Shown here: positions 25,848 to 34,127 of the stretch, in pieces
Numbering within the stretch: the stretch's first letter is position 1
How the letters are laid out: each line of letters begins with the position of its first letter
Source of the DNA: Paenibacillus validus NBRC 15382
GTDB taxonomy: Bacteria; Bacillota; Bacilli; Paenibacillales; NBRC-103111
Length of the DNA stretch: 64,000 bases
Direction of reading: 5' to 3'
Assembly: GCF_004000985.1 (NCBI RefSeq)
Contig: NZ_BIMH01000016.1
Coordinates: forward strand, 1 to 64,000
Position numbers and translations under genes: made by a program
Notes under the pieces: model-generated
Databases searched by the model: none
What the model saw: only the letters and a program-made list of their open reading frames with translations
Told to the model about the DNA's origin: nothing

Positions 25848-26012
25848 ATGAACGCCCTAAATTCGCGTGTTAAAGTCATTATTCGCTGCAATTTGTGCGG
25901 CGAGAAATTTATTTTGAGAGGCCGTAAAGAAAAAGGGAAAATCGATACGGGTTTCAAACAGTGCATTTGCAGCAACGATCATGATTTCGAAATCGAAATG
26001 AACGATTTTTAA
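25848..26012 (+). CDS. 54-residue Cys-rich protein, probable zinc ribbon
   Basis: Not recognised as a named family. The protein MNALNSRVKVIIRCNLC... has four cysteines arranged as CNLC (near residue 14) and CIC (near 41), with a basic middle (RGRKEKGK) and an acidic end (DHDFEIEMNDF), which suggests a small treble-clef or zinc ribbon. ATG 25848 follows GGAGG. It has its own promoter-like elements and a clear terminator, so it is a separate unit between prsW and ypeB, in the place held by sleB in Bacillus. Confidence 0.75.
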   Translation: MNALNSRVKVIIRCNLCGEKFILRGRKEKGKIDTGFKQCICSNDHDFEIEMNDF

Positions 26013-26020
26013 TCGGTAGA

Positions 26021-26049
26021 AAAAGCCGGCCGCGATGGCCGGTTTTTTT
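26021..26049 (+). terminator. Intrinsic terminator after the Cys-rich gene
   Basis: CCGGCC (26026-26031) pairs with GGCCGG (26037-26042), with A-run and seven-T run (26043-26049) on the flanks. Confidence 0.9.
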
Positions 26050-26133
26050 GCATGCACCGCATCTTGCATAAAGCAACTGCCTTCAGGCGAAAACTAAGCC
26101 CAAGTTTGGCTGAAGAAGGGAGATTGTTCGCAC

Positions 26134-27492
26134 ATGTACAAAAGGCTAAGCATCGTGATGTTTCCGATTTTGCTCGTGGCTCTTATCGGAACGGGTTTCT
26201 GGGGGTACTTGGAGCATCAGGAGAAAAACTCCGTCCTGATCAAGGCGGAAAATCAATATCAGCGTGCGTTTCACGATCTTTCGTTCCATGTGGATAAGCT
26301 GCATACGGAGATCGGCAATACGTTGGCCGTTAATTCCACCTCTCAGGACGCGTATAAAAAAGGGTTGATCAACGTATGGCGCATTACGAGCCAGGCGCAA
26401 AACGAGATCAGCCAGCTGCCGCTTACCCTGCTTCCTTTCAACAAAACCGAGGATTTTCTGGCTAAGATGTCCAATTTCTCCTATCGTGCGGCGGTTCGCG
26501 ACTTAAGCAAGCAGCCTTTGACGGATGACGAGCTGAAAACGCTGAATACGCTCTACGAGCATGCGACGCAAATCTCCAAGGATCTTCGCGAGGTGCAGTC
26601 GACCGTTATGGCGAAAAACCTGCGCTGGATGGATGTTGAGCTGGCGCTGGCCTCGGAGAAAGAACCGCAAGATAATGCGATTATCGACGGTTTCGCCACC
26701 ATGGACAAAAAAGTGAGCGAGTACCCGGAGATCAATTGGAGTCCCGCCGTCATGAGCATGTATCAGAAGCGGGATATGAAGATGTTGTCCGGTTCGGTCG
26801 TGACGGCTGAAGATATCAAACAGAAGGCTGCACAATTTGTGGGCGTGCAGGACCCGAACGCCGTTCAGGTGGTGGAGAACGGGACAGGAACCGAATACGA
26901 ATCGTTCAGCGCCTCTGTAGCCAAGCCGGGCACAAACGACGGCGTACACATGGACTATTCCAAAATCGGAGGGCAGCTGCTATGGTATAACGCTTCGCGC
27001 GACGTGGCGACCAAGAGCCTGGACCTTCGGCAAGCCCGCGATATCGCGGCGCAATTTCTGGACGAGCACGGCTATGGGAATATGACCGCGGTCAGTTATG
27101 ACGAGTACGGCAATCTGGCCAACATCACCTTCGCTTCGCGCAACGGTGACGTTATCAATTATCTGGAGAAGGTTGCCGTTAAAGTGGCGCTCGACAATGG
27201 AGATGTGACGGGACTTGAGGCGACCGATTACGTGTTTGGCAAGAAAGAACGCCAGCTCGCCGCCCCGAAACTGACTCCAGAGGAAGCGAGGAAGACGTTA
27301 AGTCCGAGCTTTAAGGCGGAAAGCGTCCGCCAGGCGCTCATTCGTAACGATCTCGACGAAGAAGTGCTATGCTACCAATTCATCGGTCGGGTCAACGGAG
27401 GCTTATACCGGATCTACATAAATGCGGACTCGGGCGTCGAAGAGAAGATCGATCAAATTCGCACTGAAGAAGCGCAGGTAGCCCGGCAATAA
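26134..27492 (+). CDS. ypeB: Germination protein YpeB
   Basis: YpeB stabilises the cortex-lytic enzyme SleB in the spore. The 452-residue protein has an N-terminal membrane segment (LSIVMFPILLVALIGTGFWGYL), a helical domain to about residue 200 and three PepSY-like repeats in the C-terminal half, visible as DIKQKAAQFVGV, QARDIAAQFLDEHG and TPEEARKTLSPSF. Length equals that of Bacillus YpeB (450). In Bacillus sleB immediately precedes ypeB; here it does not. The ATG follows a GAAGGGAG site. Order ypeB - PilZ protein - ypfB - cmk is conserved. Confidence 0.94.
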   Translation: MYKRLSIVMFPILLVALIGTGFWGYLEHQEKNSVLIKAENQYQRAFHDLSFHVDKLHTEIGNTLAVNSTSQDAYKKGLINVWRITSQAQNEISQLPLTLLPFNKTEDFLAKMSNFSYRAAVRDLSKQPLTDDELKTLNTLYEHATQISKDLREVQSTVMAKNLRWMDVELALASEKEPQDNAIIDGFATMDKKVSEYPEINWSPAVMSMYQKRDMKMLSGSVVTAEDIKQKAAQFVGVQDPNAVQVVENGTGTEYESFSASVAKPGTNDGVHMDYSKIGGQLLWYNASRDVATKSLDLRQARDIAAQFLDEHGYGNMTAVSYDEYGNLANITFASRNGDVINYLEKVAVKVALDNGDVTGLEATDYVFGKKERQLAAPKLTPEEARKTLSPSFKAESVRQALIRNDLDEEVLCYQFIGRVNGGLYRIYINADSGVEEKIDQIRTEEAQVARQ

Positions 27493-27499
27493 CAGGGAA

Positions 27500-27530
27500 G
27501 AAAACCCGGAATCCAATCCGGGTTTTCTTT
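27500..27530 (+). terminator. Intrinsic terminator after ypeB
   Basis: GAAAACCCGGA (27500-27510) pairs exactly with TCCGGGTTTTC (27517-27527) around a six-base loop, followed by TTT. Confidence 0.92.
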
Positions 27531-27607
27531 ATGCAAGCCAAGCGCCGCGAGCGCTGCCGCCAGGGTACAAGTCCCTGGATATTCATGCTTCCCATATTTT
27601 CCTGGCG

Positions 27608-27616
27608 TGATATAAT
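27608..27616 (+). promoter_or_regulatory. Extended -10 promoter of the PilZ gene
   Basis: TG-A-TATAAT at 27608-27616, without a convincing -35. It lies 58 nt before the TTG start of the PilZ protein. Confidence 0.6.
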
Positions 27617-27673
27617 AGTAAGGTGGTACTAGTTCCAAAGAACCGCCAACCATCCTTCAGGAGGTGTGCAACG

Positions 27674-28327
27674 TTGCTTCCGAAAGTCAATCAGACTTTA
27701 CATATACAAGTCAATTCCATCGACGAAGAAGAGGCGAAGCAGGAATATAAATCCAGAATCGCCGACATCACGGACGCCTATATTAGCATGGAAGTGCCGA
27801 TCAGCGAGCAGTCAGGACGGTTGAAGCGGTTGTATTCAGGAGACGAGATGTCGATTTATTACTTGACGGACGGCGGGGTGAAAAATTATTTCAACTCATC
27901 GGTGCTCGGTTTCTCCGATGACGTCATACGTCTTGTGCACATTAAGAAGCCCGAGCCGGAATCGATCACGAAGGTGCAGCGCCGCAACTTTCTGCGCGTG
28001 CCGGCCGAGCTTGAGATCGCTGTTAAGTACTCCGATCAGTTTCAATTCGTCTCGATGACGGACGATGTCGGCGGCGGCGGGATTTCATTCTTGTGCGACG
28101 GTTATATTCCGGTCGGGTCGGGACAGATGGTGAGCTGCTGGCTGCTGGTGCCGTTCAAGAACGGTCAAACTGAACACGTCCCATTCAAAAGCGAGATTGT
28201 TCGCGTGAAAAAGCTCGAAACCGGCAGGCAGCAAGTCATGATGCGATACTCGGAGATTTCGGACCGCGATCGTCAGAAAGTCATTCGTTATTGCTTTGAG
28301 CGGCAGCTCGATTGCCGCAAAAAATAA
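27674..28327 (+). CDS. ypfA: PilZ-domain protein (YpfA/MotI-like, c-di-GMP receptor)
   Basis: A 217-residue protein with an N-terminal YcgR-like domain (to about 100) and a C-terminal PilZ domain. In Bacillus the homologue binds cyclic di-GMP and brakes the flagellar stator. The RxxxR element is present (VQRRNFLRVPAELEI), but the second motif reads DDVGGGGISF where D/NxSxxG is usual, so the Ser is Gly. Start is TTG 27674, 7 nt after AGGAGGTG; there is no ATG nearby. Binding of c-di-GMP is likely but not certain because of the substitution. Confidence 0.9.
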   Translation: MLPKVNQTLHIQVNSIDEEEAKQEYKSRIADITDAYISMEVPISEQSGRLKRLYSGDEMSIYYLTDGGVKNYFNSSVLGFSDDVIRLVHIKKPEPESITKVQRRNFLRVPAELEIAVKYSDQFQFVSMTDDVGGGGISFLCDGYIPVGSGQMVSCWLLVPFKNGQTEHVPFKSEIVRVKKLETGRQQVMMRYSEISDRDRQKVIRYCFERQLDCRKK

Positions 28328-28386
28328 ATGCATAATTTTCCAAACGCCGGGGAAACTAGCCGCATCCCAGAGGCGGAGTGATTCGA

Positions 28387-28605
28387 ATGAGCCGAAAGCA
28401 TGATAAACTTGCAAGCCGTAGGTACGAAGACCTTTTCTTGTTGTTCTCAAAACGGGTGGAGAGAGTTTTGGCGATCGTGCTGATCGTGCTGCTCTCCGCT
28501 ACCATATGTGCTCAGGCCATTCTGCAAATCCCGTACTTTCGGCATTTGCTCGTGAAAGTGGAACGGCTGGAGGGGAATCCGTACGTATCTTCCCGGACGA
28601 AATAA
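28387..28605 (+). CDS. ypfB: YpfB-like small membrane protein (DUF5359)
   Basis: A 72-residue protein with a basic N-terminus (MSRKHDKLASRRYE) and one membrane segment (VERVLAIVLIVLLSATICAQAIL), then a short tail. Position between the PilZ gene and cmk is that of Bacillus ypfB, which supports the name more than the sequence does. Start ATG 28387 follows GGCGGAG. Function is unknown. Confidence 0.75.
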   Translation: MSRKHDKLASRRYEDLFLLFSKRVERVLAIVLIVLLSATICAQAILQIPYFRHLLVKVERLEGNPYVSSRTK

Positions 28606-28636
28606 TTCGATAAGGGGTAGGCATGGAGGCCCTGTT

Positions 28637-28666
28637 TTGCATTTCTGAAGAAAACTATGGTATAAT
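28637..28666 (+). promoter_or_regulatory. Promoter of cmk
   Basis: TTGCAT (28637-28642), an 18-nt spacer and an extended TGG-TATAAT (-10 at 28661-28666). Transcription would begin near 28673. Confidence 0.7.
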
Positions 28667-28676
28667 TTTCTACGCT

Positions 28677-28700
28677 CGAGGCTTCGGCCTGTTTTTTTTT
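28677..28700 (+). terminator. Short hairpin with nine-T run at the 5' end of the cmk transcript
   Basis: AGGC-TTCG-GCCT (28679-28690) is followed by a G and nine T (28692-28700), only a few bases after the predicted cmk transcription start. The four-pair stem with a TTCG tetraloop is short; it could end transcripts from ypfB or stop early cmk transcripts. Confidence 0.5.
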
Positions 28701-28740
28701 CAGATCGCTCGTCCGCTTTAACGGGTTAGGAGGCCGCAAC

Positions 28741-29421
28741 TTGGAGAAGTTTAACATCGCAATCGACGGTCCGGCCGGCGCTGGCAAAAGCACCATTGCA
28801 AGGCTGGTGGCGGGTAACCTAGGTTTTGTTTATGTCGATACCGGTGCGATGTACCGCGCTGTGACATGGAAGATTCTAGATGAAGGCCTGGGTGACGAAC
28901 AAACGGCGGAGATGATCGCCCTTACGAAGCGAACCGATATCCGCTTGACTCCGGGTGAGAACGGCCAGACCGTCTTTGTAGACGGACGGGATGTAACGGG
29001 CCTCATTCGAACCGCAGAAGTGACGGGCAATGTTTCGAGAGTTTCCTCCATTGGGGAAATCCGAGAGGTGCTGACACGTAAGCAGAAGGAAATGGCGGCG
29101 GGCAAGGGAGTCGTCATGGACGGCCGGGACATCGGAAGCCATGTACTGCCGAATGCGGAAGTAAAAGTGTTTTTGACGGCAAGCGTGCGGATTCGAGCGG
29201 AGCGTCGATTGAGAGAAATCGCCGATACGCAGCCGGACGTTTCGCTGGAGCAGCTGATGCAGGATATTGCCGAAAGGGATCGAATGGACGAGCAGCGCGA
29301 AGTTTCGCCCTTGAAGAGGGCGCCGGATGCCGTGTTGATCGATACTACCGAGATGACGATTCCGGAAGTGGTGGATCGCATTTTGGAGCTGTGCAAGAGC
29401 CGTATCGGTGGAGGGAAGTAG
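28741..29421 (+). CDS. cmk: Cytidylate kinase
   Basis: Cmk phosphorylates CMP and dCMP with ATP. The 226-residue protein has the P-loop IDGPAGAGKSTIAR near residue 8, YVDTGAMYRAVTW, the substrate-binding VVMDGRDIGSHVLPNAEVKVFLTAS, and the lid RAERRL...RDRMDEQREVSPLKRAPDAVLIDTT. Start is TTG 28741, 7 nt after AGGAGG, giving the usual MEKFNIAIDGP. It is followed after 1 nt by plsC, and then the S1 protein, an arrangement (cmk-plsC-rpsA) common in Firmicutes. Confidence 0.96.
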   Translation: MEKFNIAIDGPAGAGKSTIARLVAGNLGFVYVDTGAMYRAVTWKILDEGLGDEQTAEMIALTKRTDIRLTPGENGQTVFVDGRDVTGLIRTAEVTGNVSRVSSIGEIREVLTRKQKEMAAGKGVVMDGRDIGSHVLPNAEVKVFLTASVRIRAERRLREIADTQPDVSLEQLMQDIAERDRMDEQREVSPLKRAPDAVLIDTTEMTIPEVVDRILELCKSRIGGGK

Positions 29422-29422
29422 G

Positions 29423-30004
29423 ATGCTGTATCGTTTTTTACGCGGTGTGTTTCGCTTGATGTTCTCGGTCATGTTCCGTTTGAAGGCGGAAGGGAGAGAG
29501 AACATTCCGAAGGAAGGCGCCGTCGTATTGTGCGCCAATCATACGAGCAATTGGGACCCCCCCGTTCTTGGGAGCCTGCTTGAACGTAAGGTGCACTACA
29601 TGGCGAAAGCCGAACTGTTCGAGCTTCCCGTGCTCAAGCAGGTGCTGCCGCGCATCGGAGCGTTTCCGGTTAAGCGTGGCGGAGTCAGTAAGGATTCGAT
29701 CCGATTGTCGCTGCAATTGTTGAAGAATGGCGAGATTATCGGCGTATTCCCGGAAGGGACTCGAAGCAATGCGGGAGGCATGGGCAAGAAGGGAGCGGCA
29801 AGCCTGGCGCTTAAATCGGGCGCTACCGTTATTCCGGCGGCCATTATCGGCAATTATTCGTTATTTCGTCCGATGAAAGTGGTGTACGGCCCAGCGGTCG
29901 ATATCAGCGAGTTTGCGGATGCGGGTTCCGAAGGTTTGGAGCAAGCAACCGACAAAATTATGACGGTCATTCGCGAGATGGTTCGTCGTCACGAATCGAA
30001 ATGA
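29423..30004 (+). CDS. plsC: 1-acyl-sn-glycerol-3-phosphate acyltransferase
   Basis: PlsC adds the second acyl chain to lysophosphatidic acid at the membrane. The 193-residue protein has an amphipathic N-terminus (MLYRFLRGVFRLMFSVMF), the catalytic LCANHTSNWDPPVL (HxxxxD) and GVFPEGTRS (glycerol-phosphate binding), and a conserved GAFPVKRG. ATG 29423 follows GGAGGGAAG; the frame extends five codons further into the cmk end. It is translationally close to cmk. Confidence 0.94.
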   Translation: MLYRFLRGVFRLMFSVMFRLKAEGRENIPKEGAVVLCANHTSNWDPPVLGSLLERKVHYMAKAELFELPVLKQVLPRIGAFPVKRGGVSKDSIRLSLQLLKNGEIIGVFPEGTRSNAGGMGKKGAASLALKSGATVIPAAIIGNYSLFRPMKVVYGPAVDISEFADAGSEGLEQATDKIMTVIREMVRRHESK

Positions 30005-30011
30005 GAATTCG

Positions 30012-30020
30012 TGGTATACT
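30012..30020 (+). promoter_or_regulatory. Extended -10 before the S1 protein gene
   Basis: TG-G-TATACT at 30012-30020, with no clear -35; it leaves a leader of about 75 nt before the start codon. Confidence 0.5.
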
Positions 30021-30099
30021 TAAGAAATGATAAAAGAAGTAATTTTTTCTAAAAATAAACCATTACATGTCGTTAGGTTGTTAAGGAGGGTATTTGATC

Positions 30100-31332
30100 A
30101 TGTCTGAAGAAACCAAAGTTGATCAAGAAGTGCAAGCTGCCGAGGTATCCCAAGAGGAATCGATGGCGAACGTCAACATTCTGAAGAAGGGCGATATCGT
30201 CACAGGCAAAGTCATTAAAGTCGATTCCGAGCAAGCGGTTGTAGATGTCGGCTATAAGTACGACGGCATCGTTCCCGTACGCGAATTATCGTCCGTACAA
30301 GTGGACGACGCGACGCAAGTCGTTGAAGTGGGTCAGGAAATTGAATTGAAAGTCATCACGATTAACGATAATAAGGAAACGCTTGTGCTGTCCAAACGCG
30401 CGATCGAAGGGGAGAAAGCTTGGGAGAAGCTTGCTGCCGACATGGAGAACAAAACGATCCTTGAAGCGAAGGTCGCGGAAGTGGTCAAGGGCGGTCTGGT
30501 CGTAGACGTCGGCTTGCGCGGCTTCGTACCGGCATCCATGGTGGAGCGCAACTTCGTCGAAGACTTCAGCGACTACAAAGGACGTTCTTTGCGCCTGCGC
30601 GTCAAAGAGATGGACCGTGAGAAAAACAAGGTCATCCTTTCGCAAAAAGACGTGTTGGATGAAGAATTCGAAGCGGTGAAGAAAGAAACGCTGTCTAAGC
30701 TTACGGTCGGACAAGAATTGAACGGAACCGTACAACGCTTGACGCAGTTTGGCGCATTCGTGGATATCGGCGGCGTTGACGGTCTGGTTCATATTTCCGA
30801 AATGGCTTGGCATCACGTCGAGACACCTTCCGAAGTTGTGAAAGAAGGCGATCAGGTCAAAGTACAGGTGCTGAAGGTCGATCCTGAGAACGAGCGGATT
30901 TCCCTCAGTATCAAGGCCACGCAGCCTGGCCCTTGGCAGCAAGTGAAGAACACCATCAAGATCGGCGACATCGTGACCGGTACCGTGAAACGACTCGTAC
31001 AATTCGGCGCATTCATCGAAGTGGCACCAGGCGTTGAAGGTTTGGTTCACATTTCTCAAATCTCGCACCGTCATATCGGGACTCCTCATGAAGTATTGAA
31101 AGAAGGCCAGCAGGTTCAGGTTAAGGTGCTTGACATGAACCCGGACGATAAGCGCATCTCCTTAAGCATCAAGGAAACGGAAGAGGCGCCGGCCCGTGAG
31201 GCGAAACCGGAGCGCGAACGCGGCGAGCGCGGACCGAAACGCGAAAGAGAATCGGTCTCCCATGAAGAAATGAACGGTTTGAACTTGACGCTCGGCGAGC
31301 GTTTCGGCGACAAACTGAGCAAATTTAAATAA
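30100..31332 (+). CDS. ypfD: Ribosomal protein S1-like RNA-binding protein (YpfD)
   Basis: A 410-residue protein with four S1 domains, beginning at LKKGDIVTGKVIKVDSEQAVVDVGYKYDGIVP, then ILEAKVAEVVKGGLVVDVGLRGFVP, VGQELNGTVQRLTQFGAFVDIGGVDGLVHISE and IGDIVTGTVKRLVQFGAFIEVAPGVEGLVHIS. The last two repeats are the most canonical. A basic/acidic tail (AKPERERGERGPKRERES) follows. Firmicutes S1 homologues have four rather than six repeats and the role on the ribosome is weaker than in E. coli. ATG 30100 is 9 nt after AAGGAGGG. Confidence 0.94.
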   Translation: MSEETKVDQEVQAAEVSQEESMANVNILKKGDIVTGKVIKVDSEQAVVDVGYKYDGIVPVRELSSVQVDDATQVVEVGQEIELKVITINDNKETLVLSKRAIEGEKAWEKLAADMENKTILEAKVAEVVKGGLVVDVGLRGFVPASMVERNFVEDFSDYKGRSLRLRVKEMDREKNKVILSQKDVLDEEFEAVKKETLSKLTVGQELNGTVQRLTQFGAFVDIGGVDGLVHISEMAWHHVETPSEVVKEGDQVKVQVLKVDPENERISLSIKATQPGPWQQVKNTIKIGDIVTGTVKRLVQFGAFIEVAPGVEGLVHISQISHRHIGTPHEVLKEGQQVQVKVLDMNPDDKRISLSIKETEEAPAREAKPERERGERGPKRERESVSHEEMNGLNLTLGERFGDKLSKFK

Positions 31333-31363
31333 GCTAGCGATTGATGGAAAAGAGGAGTCTAGG

Positions 31364-32440
31364 GTGCGCATACCGCGGAAAATGGAGCATGTCCATCATG
31401 CTTTGCAGCTTGGTCAAAGCGGATTGAACGGCTTTGACGACATCAAGCTGATCCACAATTGTCTCCCGGATACTTCGCTTGAACGCATCGCATTGCAAAC
31501 ACGGATCGGCGAACTCACCTTGAGTTCGCCGATTATTATTAATGCGATGACCGGTGGAGCACGGGAAACGGAAGAAATCAACCGCGAGCTCGCTATTGCG
31601 GCCAGGGAACAGGGACTTGCCATGGCCGTCGGCTCGCAAATGGCAGCGATCAAAAACCCGGAGGTCGCTGCCAGTTACCGCATTGTACGAGAGATGAACC
31701 CCAATGGTATCGTGTTTGGCAATTTGGGCAGCGAGGCGACGCTCGAGCAAGCGCTGCAGGCGGTCGACATGCTGCGGGCGGATGGGCTGCAAATTCATCT
31801 GAATGTCATGCAGGAGCTGATTATGCCGGAGGGGGACCGCGTATTTACCGGTATGCTGGAGCGGATCAGTCGGATCGTGAGCGAAGTCGGCGTTCCCGTT
31901 ATGGTGAAGGAAGTCGGCTTTGGCATGGCACGGGAAAGTGCGGAAGCGTTAATCGCAGCTGGCGTTCAGATGATTGATATTGGAGGAACGGGCGGCACAA
32001 ATTTTGCTGCGATTGAGAACGCCCGGCGGGATTCGGCACTTGACTGGCTGAACGACTGGGGTATGAAAACGAGCATAGCCCTTCTAGAAGTGCTGGAGGC
32101 GGCGCGCCGAACAGGGACAGACCGCGTGGATGTGATCGCAACCGGAGGCATCTCTAACGCGCTTGACGTCTGCAAAGCGCTTGTATTGGGGGCTTCCGGC
32201 GTAGGGATGGCGGGTGCTCTGCTCAGGACGCTTCGTACGCAGGGCACCGAAGCCTTGATCCGACACATCGAGACGCTTCATGACGACCTGCGGTTATTGA
32301 TGACGGCGCTTGGCGCCGGAACTGTAACGGCGCTGCATCGCGTGCCGGTCGTCATAACGGGCGAAAACGCCGTATGGTGTCAAGCGAGAGACATCGATAT
32401 TCGCCAGTACGCTTCACGGCAAGGCTACTTCCAGCATTGA
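31364..32440 (+). CDS. fni: Type 2 isopentenyl-diphosphate delta-isomerase
   Basis: This FMN- and NADPH-dependent enzyme interconverts IPP and DMAPP, the isoprenoid units later used by HepT. The 358-residue protein has the type 2 start RIPRKMEHVHHAL, SSPIIINAMTGGA, AVGSQMAAI and the flavin-binding block VKEVGFGMARESA, DIGGTGGTNFAAIEN and ATGGISNALDVCKALVLGASGVGMAGALL. The GTG start at 31364 lies after an AGAGGAG. Order ypfD-fni-yphA equals Bacillus. Confidence 0.95.
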   Translation: MRIPRKMEHVHHALQLGQSGLNGFDDIKLIHNCLPDTSLERIALQTRIGELTLSSPIIINAMTGGARETEEINRELAIAAREQGLAMAVGSQMAAIKNPEVAASYRIVREMNPNGIVFGNLGSEATLEQALQAVDMLRADGLQIHLNVMQELIMPEGDRVFTGMLERISRIVSEVGVPVMVKEVGFGMARESAEALIAAGVQMIDIGGTGGTNFAAIENARRDSALDWLNDWGMKTSIALLEVLEAARRTGTDRVDVIATGGISNALDVCKALVLGASGVGMAGALLRTLRTQGTEALIRHIETLHDDLRLLMTALGAGTVTALHRVPVVITGENAVWCQARDIDIRQYASRQGYFQH

Positions 32441-32509
32441 TAAAATTTCATACAACCAGCCATACTAAGGAAAAAGAGAGGAATAAGCTTTTTCTGCGGG
32501 TGAACGCGA

Positions 32510-33136
32510 ATGAATGCGGGTTATTTGTCCTTATTGCTCGTTGTCGTTTCTTTGATTTTATTCGCCAGTGGCTGGAAGGACATCATATTAAGAGGTATTA
32601 CTCCTACGAGTCTACTTCTTTTTTTTGTTTCATGGATCCTGGCTTCCAGGGTAAGCTTCGCTTGGGGCCCTGTCACCGTGAATGGCGCGATCGGCGTCCT
32701 GATCTTGACAGGGGTGGTGACGGTGCTGCGTACGAAGGGAATGATGCTGAAGCTCCACGTGTTTTCGGTGGCCCTGCTGATGGGCTCCGTTTACTTTTTT
32801 CTTAGGGAGACGCTTCACTTAATGCCTTCGCTGATTGTCTGGAACGTCCAGGCGACGATGGCGCTGTTCATCGGGATCATCGACGCGGTTTTGCTTCGGT
32901 CGGCGGCCTTGCAGCTGGCGGCGCTCGCAGCCGCGCTGCTGATCGGCGAAGGCATGTACTTGTACGCACATCGGGATCAGGGAGAGCTGGTGTTCGGAAC
33001 GCCGTCATTGTTAGACTTTTGGTGGTTAACGGCGTTTGCGGCCCGCGGTTATTCCCTGGGCCTAGAGTCGCTGCTCGCCGCAGGCAAAAAAACGTTGCGG
33101 CTCGTCACGGATACGTTGCGAACCCGCAAGCCTTAG
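32510..33136 (+). CDS. yphA: YphA-like integral membrane protein
   Basis: A 208-residue protein with six or seven hydrophobic segments covering nearly the whole length and no catalytic motif. Identified as YphA mainly by its position between fni and the seaA-type gene, as in Bacillus, and its size. The ATG at 32510 has only a weak ribosome site (GGG about 10 nt upstream). Function is not known; its neighbours suggest an envelope or spore-related role. Confidence 0.75.
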   Translation: MNAGYLSLLLVVVSLILFASGWKDIILRGITPTSLLLFFVSWILASRVSFAWGPVTVNGAIGVLILTGVVTVLRTKGMMLKLHVFSVALLMGSVYFFLRETLHLMPSLIVWNVQATMALFIGIIDAVLLRSAALQLAALAAALLIGEGMYLYAHRDQGELVFGTPSLLDFWWLTAFAARGYSLGLESLLAAGKKTLRLVTDTLRTRKP

Positions 33137-33209
33137 CCGGGAATGACAGACGGCCTTGAGACGGGGGAGCCGACACCAACATCATCGCTAGAGCGCAGGA
33201 GGCAGCGAC

Positions 33210-34127
33210 ATGTGGACATGGATTGCAGACCAGAAGTTTACGGTGGGGATCGTGATGGGGGTGGTATTCGGCATAGCGGCCCGGTTGACGATGCTGCGAA
33301 CCGATTACCGGCAATATCCGACTTACCCGCACGGCAAAATCATTCACCTCTCGCTTGGCGTCATTGCCGCCGGGCTGGGAGCTGTGGCCGTTCCCTCGCT
33401 GCTTGAAAAAAACTACACGGCCATCACGTTCCTGGCCATGGCGGCACAGCAATTCCGCGACGTCCGCAACATGGAACGGCAAACCCTCAGCAAAATCGAC
33501 AGCATGGAGCTTGTCCCCCGCGGATCCACTTATATTGAAGGGATCGCAATGGTGTTCGAGGGGCGCAACTATTTAGTGATCTTCACGGCGTTTACGACCG
33601 CGTTCTTCAGCATCATCGTGCCCTGGTATTGGGGATTTGTCGCGGGTGCAGCCGCCATGACGATCACCCAATATTTCAAGACGGGTAAAAATCTTGCACA
33701 CATCGCGGATGTGTCGCTAGGTCACGTGCGTTTGGACGGCCCGAATTTATTCGTCGACGACATCTACATCATGAACGTTGGGCTCCAAGACACCCAGAAC
33801 GTCATACGCGAACGCGCGCTTGGACTCGTATTTACGCCGAAAAACAAAAATGCGCGAGTGACGCTCGCCAATCCGGGGCAAAGGCAGGCGATATTGCATG
33901 ACGTCTCCACGATTATGGGCGTATATCGAGACGAAGGCGAACCTTCTTTGGTGCCTCTCGCCAAGCTGGACATGAAGGACGGCAGGCTGGCGGTGCTCAT
34001 ATTGCCGCAGGAGCAAGATGCCGAGAAAGCCCGCCGCGTCGCATTGCGCTCTCCGATTCTGGAAAGCGCGGTTCGCATGCCGAGCGAAGCGGATGTGCAG
34101 GAACATAACGGAAAGGCGGGGGTGTGA
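33210..34127 (+). CDS. seaA: YIEGIA-domain spore envelope protein (SeaA/YphB-like)
   Basis: A 305-residue membrane protein with hydrophobic segments at residues 10-30, about 45-65, 115-135 and 135-155, and the eponymous motif STYIEGIAMVFEGRNY near residue 107. The C-terminal half (after 165) is soluble. The family is restricted to spore formers, and the Bacillus member acts in spore envelope assembly. ATG 33210 follows GGAGGCAGCGAC. The stop overlaps the start of the small gene at 34127, so the two are co-translated. Confidence 0.9.
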   Translation: MWTWIADQKFTVGIVMGVVFGIAARLTMLRTDYRQYPTYPHGKIIHLSLGVIAAGLGAVAVPSLLEKNYTAITFLAMAAQQFRDVRNMERQTLSKIDSMELVPRGSTYIEGIAMVFEGRNYLVIFTAFTTAFFSIIVPWYWGFVAGAAAMTITQYFKTGKNLAHIADVSLGHVRLDGPNLFVDDIYIMNVGLQDTQNVIRERALGLVFTPKNKNARVTLANPGQRQAILHDVSTIMGVYRDEGEPSLVPLAKLDMKDGRLAVLILPQEQDAEKARRVALRSPILESAVRMPSEADVQEHNGKAGV

